Source: Eukaryota sp. TZLM1-RC
Lineage: Eukaryota > Metamonada: BaSk clade
Assembly (NCBI GenBank): GCA_040285825.1
Contig: JAUPSS010000002.1
Span: forward strand, 2,728,001-2,792,000
Reading direction: 5' to 3'
Length of the DNA stretch: 64,000 nt
In this document: piece after piece, positions 47,301 to 57,393 of the stretch
Layout of the letters: the number at the start of each line of letters is the position of its first letter
How positions within the stretch are numbered: position 1 is the stretch's first letter
Program-made: the position numbers and the translations under genes
The notes under the pieces: model-generated
Databases searched by the model: none
Seen by the model: only the letters and a program-made list of their open reading frames with translations
What the model was told of the DNA's origin: nothing

Positions 47301-50300
47301 AATCGAAAACAACCATACAATGGGATGTACAATGAAAATCATCAGTATAAACATCTAAAACAGTTTCAGGACCAAAGTAAAATGAACCAGAATCAAAATC
47401 AAAAGAACTTAAGGAAAATGAGGAATAAGTATTCAAGAATGAGAACCTATCCATTGAAAGAGAACCATTAAATTCAGTAACTGATCCAGGGAGTAATTCA
47501 AAGCTTTTATGTCCAAATTCATAGCCAAATTTAGTTCTAGAAGGACCCAGTCTAATACTAGCAGAGTTATGCAAATGGAAATACCCCTTATTATAACCCC
47601 CAGCGAGTAAGTAAATTGACCCATCAAGGAAATGCAATTGACCATCTGGTTCAATAAATAATTCAAAAGAACAATCGAAAGAGCCACCAACAGATCGAGA
47701 AACCCAACCAAATATTGAAAGTTTGGCTGAATTGTGGAAATTTCTAGGCGAAGTAGATCCAGTGTAAAAAAGATTAGGACCATTTAATTCAAAAACAGAA
47801 GACTGTTCGATAACGACTTCAGCATTACTAGAACCAATAATTTGCCCTCCATCATAAACTCCGTGGGTAGTAATTGTAAACAAAACACCTTGACGGAAAT
47901 TCTTAGTTCCTTCACTAGTGAGCAAAGCAGTCACAGAGGTAACATCGGTATAGAAATGTCCTGAATTAAAAACCAAATCATCAATAAATGCATGATCCGA
48001 GCCACGTAATGATGATGTGTCAATGGTAGCTCTGGTGATTAACAAATCAATATCAGTTGAACTGGTCAACTGGGAAGAAGATAATAAGAGTTCTTCAATT
48101 TGAATGGAATTGGGGTTGGAATTAAATGTAATGTCTGAATTGGAACTTTCAAGTTTAGTTACCTTCAATGATTTGGTTGTTTCAGTGATGAGCTCTGCAT
48201 TATTGATTTGTAAAAGAGAGTGGTAAATATTAGGGAAATTTTCATATTTGAGCCTTCCATCACTCACAAATACAGAATTTTTGAACGTAACCGGCTTCTT
48301 AATATCTTTCCAATGAACAAAGGACTTGGAGCCATATACTTGGTAAAAGTAAACATTCAAAGGACGATGAAGATCAAAAATGTGAAGAATTCCAGAGACT
48401 TCAAGGTGATTAAGTGTCCATAAAGGACCTGAAACACCATTGAATTCTGTTTTACCTGGGTGAAATACTGTAAGGTTATGAATTTCAAATGAACATGAAG
48501 ACTCAAAGTAAACAGACCCATATTCAATCAAAACTGAAGGATTTAAGGAAAACAAGCCATTGAAAATAACAGTTGGTGGGGTAGTAATAGAAGATTCAGT
48601 ATAACCAACATTGAGATAAGTAAATGGACCAATTAATTTGGAGTTCTCATCAAATTCATAAACTCCCTTGTCCAAAATATTAAATTCACATTCGCCAATT
48701 AATTCAAGAGTTCCAGTAAATAAAGATCCAAAAGAAAAACTGAAAAGTGTTTCATTAGCTTTTCCAATTCCATGAAACTCCACAAATAAATCAAAAATAA
48801 TAGAAACACTTGCAAATTCAACATCACCACCAAGAATTAAAACATTACGTTTACTATCTTCATTATTGGAATATAAACTGGTAAATGTTTGGAAATTAGT
48901 ATTCACAGAAGATTCCAAATCAAACAAGGAATCACTTCCAAGAAGAATAGTTGGGTTTTCTATGAAATCTATTGTGTTTTTCACCGAAATTGTAGAATCA
49001 TTAATAAATTTAAAATAGTCTGACCCTATAAAAGCTTGGGCTTCTGGACCAGTTTCAATCAAAGCACTGTCAATACTACCGCCAAACCATTCAAAATATT
49101 CGGTAACAAAAACTAAATCCTCGCCAGAAACAGTTGAATTACCATGAATTCTGACAACATCAATAGTAACATCATGATTAGTATTGAATGAAACAAAAGT
49201 ACCGTTAATGTTGAGGAATTTGAGATTGAGAGGGGTAATTAATTCATCAAAAATAAGAGAACCCCCATTTAAATCCATTCCATTTATAATTAAATTACCA
49301 GATAAATCTTTGAAAATAACATCGCCTCCAGCAACTCTTAATGAATCAATAGTGATATCCTGTTCAATAGTATCAAATTCCACAATTCCAGATAAAAGAT
49401 TAATAAAAGGAATATTCACTTCACCTTCAATGTTATTGAAGGATAGTTCAGCATCTTCGACAACTAAACCAGGAACAAAAACATTACCTCCAACAAAAGA
49501 TAATTCAAACTTACCATTAGTTATGTATAAAGGTTCATCCAAAGTAAAATTACCACCAATATTAACAAACTTAATTTCTGAATTCAGCCCAGTTAAAGAA
49601 GGAATATAAACCTTTGAGCCAACTGAATTAACCAATAACTTGGAATCAACAAGATCAAGAGGTGAGGAAATAAGGAAATTATTACCAATTTCAAAAAAAT
49701 TAAGAACACTATTGATAGAAATTAAAGAATCAATTGATAAATCACTTCCAATATAATCAATTTGTCCAAATGAATCAGTAAATGAGGCATTTTGGATAAT
49801 GAGAGACTCTTGAATTGAAACTACATTGAAAGTGCTGTTGAAAACATCTAACATTGCAGTATTAAAAGAATTTCCAATAGAACTTATATTAAAATCGCTG
49901 TCAAAGATTTCAGTAGAATTAATTAGCCAATCATTTCCAACTATGTTTGATTTGAAAGCAGAATGAACAATTGACATTGAATTTTCCACAACAAAATTGC
50001 TGTTCACCTCTCCAAAAGTAACTGTTGAATTAAGTGAATGGAAATCAGAAATTAAAACGTCTCCAGTAATAAGGCTAGAGTAAAATAGACCATCTTCTAA
50101 ATAAAATAAAGGGGTTACAAACTCACAAGACAAAGAATTTAAAACAGCCCTACCTCCTGTAATGTCAAATAAAGAAACATTGAATATACCAGTGTTTGGA
50201 CACTCAGAAAACTCAATAAAACCCCCTTTTGGTACAATTAAAGAAGAAATGTTGTAAACAGAGCCATCCATAAAGTGTAAATACCCAGAACCAAGAATTA

Positions 50301-53300
50301 TATTAGGATCAAGTAGGAAAACACCTTCAAATAGTACAGAAGAACCGTCAGTAATAAAGTAAGTGGCATCCAAGGTATCATTTAATCCTCTTAGTTTGGA
50401 ATGAGAAGGAAAGATAAAATTCCCATCAGCCAATTCAAGAGTACAATTAGCACATAAAACAATATCAGAATCAAACGAACCACCTCCAGCAATTCTAAAT
50501 TTAGAATCATCAATGACATTAATTTGGGCCTTTGACTCAATAAACCAAGAAATATCAAAATCATTCATCACACTTAAGACTGAATCAGCTGAAGATAAAA
50601 GAAAAGTGGCAACTCCATCAGCACTGTGCCAAACAGAAGGTTGAATAATAGAAATATTGGCAGAACCTAAAACTTCAAACTTTGCATTGTAATGGCCATG
50701 GAAAACACCAGAAGAATCTAAAACTAAGCTACCATGAAGAGCAATATTCGAGTTTGGTAACAAATGCTTGTCTCCATTGCCAAGAAGAAAAGTAACAGAA
50801 GAATGTGAAAGAGTTAAATGGGAGTCACCAGTAGAAATAGACCCTTGGTTAATAAATAATTGTTCCTTAAGAAGTGTTGGATAATTGGTGAAAGAAAAGG
50901 TTCCACTTTCTAAATCAATAAAAGAAACTTGTGTCTCCGAATCTTCAATAACCATTACAGAGTCATTCTTAATAGAAATCAAAGGTAAATACAAATTGTT
51001 CCCTGTGGAGCTGGATTTAATGAGTAAATCACCTCCCATTAAATTAACGTCATAAAGATAGAGAGAATTAACTGACTCAAATAAAGAAGAACCGCCAACA
51101 GACGAAAACTTGGTCAAATTAGTGAATCCTGTAGTAGAAGTGCTAGATTCATAAACAAAATTACCATTCTCAACAAGAATAGAAGTCAATTCAATATCAT
51201 CTGAGTCTTTAAAGTTTAAACTACCATCCCGATGAATGTAAAAAGGATCTAATAAATAATTGCCTGAATAGACAACACTAACATTAGATTTGGTAATTAA
51301 ATAACTAGGAGATTGGCGAATAATTGAATTGGAATCAAAATAATAGTCTACCACTTGATCACAGAAAGGTAAACAAAAAGAATCAAAAATAACAACATTG
51401 CCGATATCTAGAGTAGTGGATTTCAAGTCACTTCCTCCTGTTAAAATTAAAGAATCAGCTATTGAAAAGACAGCATTACCAGAAATAAAAGAATCTATGG
51501 TAGTATTTTGAAGTAAATTAATTGAACAATCCTCAAATTCAAACTCTGATCTTGGAAATTCTACTTGTTTAAAGTGAACAGCACTGGGGACATTGACGAC
51601 ATCCCGGAACAATAGTTGAGATTCACCAAACAAAAGCTCATCAACCTCGGAAGTAAAATCAACCACTTTATTAAAAATTAATTTGGCTTTTGAGGTAATA
51701 GCTTTAGTCGAATTAGTCTCAATTAACAAGGACGAAAGATATTCAGTAGTACCAGACTCTTCAAATGTTCCACCTGAAAAAATGGAATCTTTGTTAATGG
51801 TTAAATGATCAGAACCTTTTCTAATTGAGGAATGATAAAGATTGAAGTAATCATTAATAATAACATTATCTCTTGTATTAAGACTCAGTATAGCTGAATT
51901 GAACAAAGCTAAATGAGGAATAGTTGGAGCAAACTGAAAATTATTTAAGTTTAAATTGCCGAAAAGTTCAATTCCTGGAACATCAAAATCAGATTCAACA
52001 TAAGCAAAAGAAAGGGTACCTTGGTCAGAAATGTAAAGATTGTCCAAAATTTTGATTGATTTTGACCTTGTTTGAGTAAAAGAAACAGGATTAGTTGATT
52101 TCAACTCAAGGTTATTATAAACGGAATCGTCAACCGAATTGAAAACAACTGTACCAGCAGAAATCACAAAATGGGAAACATTAATGGTGTTGACATCAGC
52201 AGCTTCAAGTTGAGCTGAATCAGTAGAGTTTTGAAGGAAATTATGCATTGAAATTAAATCTATTTGTGAAAATGCTGAGCTATATTCATTAATAAATGAA
52301 TTAATTATTAATGAATCAGTAGATGAAACAAGAAAATCAGAATCTACCAAATTAAACACCTCAGAAACTTCAACAAAATCAGAAATAAACTTAAAATGAA
52401 CCACACTAAGAGAATTAATAAAGATATCAGAAGTGAAATTATGAGCTTTTTCAACACCAAAAGTACTATTAACCAATGAAGAAATGTGTGGTATTACAAT
52501 TGATGAAACATCAGTCAGGTTAAATTCACATGAATTAATTTGATAAATAAAAGAACTAGATAGAGAAAGAACTTGATCAAACACAGAGAGGGAATCATGA
52601 GTTTGGTTAAATTCATTGAAGTCTAACGAATCTGTAATATATTTGACCTTCATAGTAGAATTATTTGCTAGATAAGAATCAATAGAAACTGATCTTGAAT
52701 CGGTTAGAACAGTATTGGAATTACGAGATTGATTCAAACTACCAAAAGAAAGTGTTTCAACATCATTTGAAATAAAGTCAGAGGTTACAGATTCCAAAGT
52801 GTTCACAACCAAACTATTCAAACTAGAAGTCTTAAATTGAGAATCCTCATTCATTAAGACTTGGTCAATAGATACTTTTCCCATAGTGTTGAGTTGAAGG
52901 CCAGCACTAAAAGACATTGAAACAAATGGCAGATCTAAATCAGCTGCCATATTGTCCACCATAAGTTTAGCATTAGTTAGCTGTACAATGGGTAGTATCA
53001 AGTTATTCAGGTGAGAATTTACAAATAATCGGGACCTAGTACCAACCAAGTTACTAATAGAAACAAGCCCAGTAAGATTGTGAAAGGTTACACCTCCAGA
53101 AAATTCCAATGAATTAATTAATAAAGATTCTGAATTCCCAATAGAATAACCATTAAAATAACCTCTGTTAATGACAACATGATCTACTTGGATAGGGGGT
53201 AATGATTCAAAGAGTGAAGTTACTCTGTTTAAGTTAATTTCAGATAAGATCCATTTGGTAAAAGGGAAATCTATATTGAAGAAAGTCAATTCACCACTTG

Positions 53301-55257
53301 ACCCAGAAATTTCTGTTATATTTCTAATAAAAGCATCAAAGAATTTCAAAGAACCAAAAGGTTTTGAAATAAATGGAGAAGCAGAATAATTACCGTAAAA
53401 AGAAATTTCACCATTACTACCAGGATTAAGTAAACCTTTGCCATGTACAACAGATCCTTTAACAAAAGTGACTTCATTAGAACCGGTAGAAACAAAAGAC
53501 CTTTCTGCCAGGGAAAAGGTACCATTAATTAAAGGACTATTGGAACTTTGGATTAGGAATTCAGTGTTCGCTTCAAGTGTATAATTGGTGTTGGCAGCAT
53601 AGAAAGAGCTAATATTAGCGTTAAGAATGAAAGCGGAGGAATTAATTGTTAAATTGCCATTAAATGAAAAATCAGCAAATTCGTCCCCAGTAATTAAAGT
53701 AGAATCTTCATTAGGAATAACACACAACCAAGAATTATCAGTTAATTCAACGGTGGAAGAACTCCCTAAATAAAGAGGGATTTGAGAATACATAAAGACT
53801 TGGTTATTAAAAACAATTGAAGTATCACTTTCCATGTTTAGAGATCCATTGAGGTAAGCATTGCCATCGACGATTAGATTGTTCTCTTGGCCAAATATGG
53901 TTGCACCATTGCCAAATACTGGAAAAACATTGAAAACACAAGGTCTTTGAACCAGAATATCTGTATCAACTAAACCATTAAACCAATCAAATGTTTTTTC
54001 CACTCTTATTTGATCAGATCCTAGAACCCGAGGTTCATTAGCACAATATTCCTCACCAATTAATAAATGACGTAGATAGACCGGACCTCCAGAACTAACC
54101 TCGAAAATACCATTATCAAACACAGACACATCAGTAAGAGTAACATTACCAACACTAGGATTAAAAACAAACCTACTATTACCATTTAAAGTAATAGTTC
54201 TAATGGCATTAGTAGAAGGTTGCCATGAAGCACCAGTATTAACTGAAAAAACACCACTATTTACGTTAACCCTAAAGAAAGAAGCTATTCTAAGAGCACA
54301 TGAAGATTGAAACTCAACCAAACTACCAGACTCGGCGTGATTGGAGCTAAATACTCTTACAGAGGACCTAGCTGCAAAGTAAACCTTGGAATTTGATAAA
54401 AGTTGGAGGTTCCCGTCAAAGCGATAACTACCAGCAACAATATAAGTAACGGATCTAGGTACTAACAATACCCCACTAGTGGTACCATAGATATCAGAAC
54501 CTCTTCTGAATTCGCAAGATTTGGTAATTAAAAGAGTATCAGAAAGATCGTAATTACCCATTAATTCATGAGGATTATTGATGACAGCAGTTCCATTGAC
54601 AACTTGAACCAACTGCTGATTGGAAAAGGGTACGTCAACCTCCACGTCATCATTAACAACAAAGTTTCCCAAGTTATTCATGAAGGGTTGTTGGTGGCCA
54701 TTGGGGTCATGGTCTGGGTGGTAAGTAATGAGGGAAGGGGCATTGATAGAAAGAGTTCCAGAGTTTAAAAGAACAGCACCACCTATAAGAGAAAGTGTAA
54801 CAGAAGAATTACCTTCAAAAGCAAGGTTACCTTGATTACCTAGTTGGAGAGCAAGGGTTTTGTTGTAAGGACCAGAGACAAAGGATGATCCGGAGCAAAG
54901 AACGTGGCCACTACCCTTGACCGATCCATGAGTAAAGATGAGGGAGGAAGTTGAGATAGAGGCCCCTGGAGAAAGAGTGAGGGTGACTTCACAGTCTTCG
55001 CTACCGATGTGCAGCGATGATAAAGAAATAGACGAAGAAACAGCGACAGAAAGAGAGTAAGAGCAATTAGCAAGGACAGCTGAGTCTGAGGGCCCAGGAA
55101 GACCATCACTCCAGCAATCAGCGTCAGTCCAAGAGGAACAAGAGATATCCGAAGAATAATAAGTCACTTAGATGAAAGAGAGCGATAGACACATACCATT
55201 AGCAAAAACAAAACAAAGCAGTGACAGCAGAAGCAGCAGAAGCTTTTGCCAGTTCAT
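26389..55257 (-). CDS. Giant adhesin-like surface protein, 9,612 residues, two exons
   Basis: Exon 1 (55197-55257) encodes a signal peptide, MNWQKL followed by a Leu/Phe-rich core. Exon 2 (55166-26389) encodes the rest without a single internal stop. Residues 21 to about 8,500 are a repetitive, Ser/Asn/Val/Ile-rich extracellular solenoid with very many N-glycosylation sequons and a recurring GxDxIxVxxxFxWxxG block. From about 8,516, a segment starting CCGPSDVPCKTLEATL leads into Pmp-like beta-helix repeats (GGAIF, FHQNTA). About 9,080-9,270 is a GCC2/GCC3-type Cys-rich stalk (CPIGTKF ... CPLGSW ... CLPGTRRG). About 9,270-9,600 holds roughly eight membrane helices and a short cytoplasmic tail. 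A role in adhesion or sensing is inferred from architecture; similar stalk-plus-multispan ends occur in giant surface proteins of other protists. The enzyme-free content argues against a catalytic role. ORF finders that accept GTG would start it wrongly at 55167. Confidence 0.88.
31440..36840 (-). repeat. Clearest block of ~345-370-residue super-repeats in the giant protein
   Basis: A composite block (LxGGxxxGxGxxxVxxxFxWxxGxLxxxGxT, then GHxLxNxG and INxxxxxFxIxGxG) recurs with starts near 36,830, 35,710, 34,680, 33,620, 32,580 and, more diverged, 31,580, i.e. every 1.03-1.1 kb. More diverged versions continue to 54,030. This indicates growth by tandem duplication of a long unit followed by divergence. 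Spacings were estimated by eye from the coordinates. Confidence 0.65.
55167..55196 (-). other. 30-nt spliceosomal intron in the giant gene
   Basis: Minus strand reads GCTAATG|GTATGTGTCT...CATCTAAG|TGACTTAT. It has GTATGT at the donor and CTAAG at the acceptor, 30 nt in all. Unspliced, the signal-peptide frame runs into a TAA within the intron. Spliced, the codons join as GCT AAT GTG ACT in the frame of the 28.8 kb exon. The donor matches the strict GTATGT seen in intron-poor protists. Confidence 0.8.
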
Positions 55258-55533
55258 TTCAGATAAGTATGAATGTTAAAATGAAAATGAAAGGCAAGAT
55301 ACTTTTAGACAATGTTAGAATTCCAAACTGGTTCGACGTACGTTCGGCTAGTTCGGCATCTTGGTTCGTTTCATTAATGTCAAACCGCTGTTTATCTTTT
55401 ACTTCCTTATACTTTTACACTATCTATCAACCAACAAAGAAAACTTTTATTCAGAAGGTTCTACAACATTAAATTTTATACTGATTAAACTTGCACACTT
55501 AACAAAATAAAATCATAACTACTGGGACGAAAT
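55258..55533. other. Upstream region of the giant gene
   Basis: This should contain the promoter and 5' leader of the minus-strand giant gene. No motif could be assigned. A GTTCG-rich patch at 55331-55355 recurs at 56109-56130 (see findings). Confidence 0.4.
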
Positions 55534-55960
55534 TCATTCAACCAAGATTTTCTCTACAAAATCGTGAACTGCTTGTTGTCTCGCTAAGGCCTCTCTAATT
55601 CGATTGCAAAACCGAAGCAATCTTTTAATTATGGCAAATTGAATTCAGGAGTGTTATAAAAGACATCAAATCTTTTCGTTGTTGTTTCTTGAACCATTTT
55701 TTGGAAATCAGTCAAAATAGTTCTGCCTCTACTGATAGTCTTCCGTTGGAATATGGGAAGGCAATAAAAACAAGTGGTCTATTTCTATCAGCATTAGCTT
55801 CTTCAATATATTTGTCAAATTTTCTATGTTTTTCTCTGGCTTAAAATTCAAGAGCATCTACAGGATTAAGTTTTCTTATTTGAACCAAAGTGTCATTTGC
55901 AACATTACAGGAGACAATGAACTTCTACAACATCTAAATCCAGATCATTAACATATTGAT
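55534..55960 (-). pseudogene. Non-LTR retrotransposon endonuclease/tail fragment, lineage 2 (copy F)
   Basis: The best-preserved lineage-2 end: endonuclease-like core (DLDVVEVHC, LNPVDALEF), then REKHRKFDKYIEEANADRNR, PLVFIAFPYSNGRLSVEAEL and the tail IQFAIIKRLLRFCNRIREAL, stop at 55534-55536. It contains two in-frame stops and a frame change. It aligns with the tail of lineage 1 (PFAFS..G..A..F), showing that both belong to one superfamily. Confidence 0.6.
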
Positions 55961-56149
55961 TCACCTATTAGTTGAGGTAAGAAGAAGAGGTTTATGTGTC
56001 GATACAGATTGTTAAACAAATTGAACTACTACAGTGATTGTAACTTACAATAGAAGTTCGGGAAAACGTATTCAACAAGAATTGTGATGACACGTGCCAA
56101 TGAACAAAAACTAGTTCGGCGTACGTTCGAAATTGATCATATGCCAAAA

Positions 56150-56450
56150 AAATCATTTGCACTATTTTCAAACAACGTATTGCACAAATTCTGATTTGCA
56201 TTTTGTTGAAACTATTTTGAAATCATCTATCGGTATTCAGCAAGGAACTCTCTTAGAACCTCTTTTGTTTTGTATGGCCATTCATCCAATTTTGTTACAA
56301 ATTCAAGCAATGTTTCCTTCATTAAAAATCATTTAAAACGATTTTATTCTTATAACTGACTTCACGAATGTCAGAGAAACATTTTTATATATTAAAGAAT
56401 TATTCAACAGAATTGTCCTTTTACTTAAATGTGTTTTACTTCCAAATTCT
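56150..56450 (+). pseudogene. Reverse transcriptase palm fragment
   Basis: Encodes SSIGIQQGTLLEPLLFCMAIHP, recognisable as the RT block normally GxQQGDPLGPLLF, followed by LKII-stop-NDFILITDF, where the YxDD catalytic motif should lie, and then a post-catalytic helix (NVRETFLYIKELFNR). The Asp of QQGD is Thr and the catalytic site is broken. It ends where the Fanzor relic begins. Confidence 0.6.
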
Positions 56451-57211
56451 CCAATGAAGACGTAGTTATTGGTTATGGTGACTGGAGCGTGAGAATCTAT
56501 ACAAGGAAGGGAAAAAGGACAACCATAAAAGGAACCGAAATTCGCAAACTATTAAGAAGATTTGGTTATCGAATTTTCCTAGTTGATGAATATAGAACGA
56601 GTAAATCTTGTTCCAGTTGTGCTGCCAAAGGAACTTTTGGAGAATGTGTCAACGATACTAGTATTAAAGTGTTAAATCCTAAGGGTAAACGACAACAAAA
56701 AAGAAAAGCAAAAAAGTTAAAACAAGAAATTGATTTATTTAATCAAAAGAATCCTACTAGAAAAAGAGATTTTCAATAAGAATGGGATGAACAGAAGGAT
56801 TCACTAGAAGAAAAAGCAGAATCAACATCGTGGGGTTTAGTGAAGTGTCAGACGTGCAGCACGTATTGGAATAGAAACTTCAACTCTGCCATAAATATAT
56901 ATTCCATTATAACATCTGCAATCAACGGGGAAGGTAGACCATCCATTTTCGAGAGACCAAAAACTCAAACAAAAGATGTTGAAAATGGATCATCTACTTC
57001 GCAGAGAGATCAGAAAAAGAAGACTGCTGAGAAGGACAAAAAACCGAGAAGTTGTGGTTTATGTCGCAGAGAAGGCCACAACAGAAGAAACTGTCCATCG
57101 CAAGTTCCTGAAACAAGCACATCCTCATCGGGTGCTAAAAGAACACAGGGAGGAACTAAAAAGAGAGTAGTCAAGAAGATCTCTGTAGAAGAAAAAATCA
57201 GTCCATCTTAA
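56429..57211 (+). pseudogene. Fanzor (eukaryotic TnpB/OMEGA nuclease) C-terminal relic with zinc knuckle
   Basis: Fanzors are RNA-guided DNA nucleases carried by eukaryotic mobile elements and related to prokaryotic TnpB. Seen here: VVIGYGDWS, FLVDEYRTSKSCSSC (first CxxC), a Lys-rich insert, an in-frame TAA at 56777-56779, then GLVKCQTCSTYWNRNFNSAINI (second CxxC plus the RuvC-III block) and GEGRPSIFERPK, all in the conserved Fanzor/TnpB order. The usual NRDxN is NRNFN here, so the third catalytic acid is Asn. The N-terminal half with RuvC-I and the guide-RNA binding parts is absent (TAA immediately upstream). The C-terminal extension bears a CX2CX4HX4C zinc knuckle (CGLCRREGHNRRNC) and basic stretches. 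Dead by several criteria. No guide-RNA end could be identified downstream. Confidence 0.75.
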
Positions 57212-57393
57212 ACGATGTGGCAGCTCAATAGTGTCTGGAGTTGTAATGAAGAATAGATTTCCAATGTAGGTTTGGTAAATGCATTTGGATTTGCACTCAC
57301 TGAGACCACCAAATTAAGGTAATATAATGGTATAGGAGAAATTCATTTTTCTACAGGTGCCTCAATATTGCCTGCTCCAGCAAGGTGTCATTA

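Noticed and set aside
55165-55167. GTG as the start codon of the giant protein
   Set aside because: A eukaryotic gene should start with ATG, the codon follows a stop directly, and a signal-peptide exon joins in phase through a GT-AG intron.
26389-55257. Giant frame as bacterial contamination or assembly chimaera
   Set aside because: Codon and base composition match the flanks, a spliceosomal intron is present, and eukaryotic retrotransposon relics flank both ends; I cannot exclude a repeat-collapse length error.
56429-57211. A CRISPR or prokaryotic OMEGA locus around the TnpB-like fragment
   Set aside because: No spaced repeats are present, and the sequence fits the eukaryotic Fanzor branch in a eukaryotic context.
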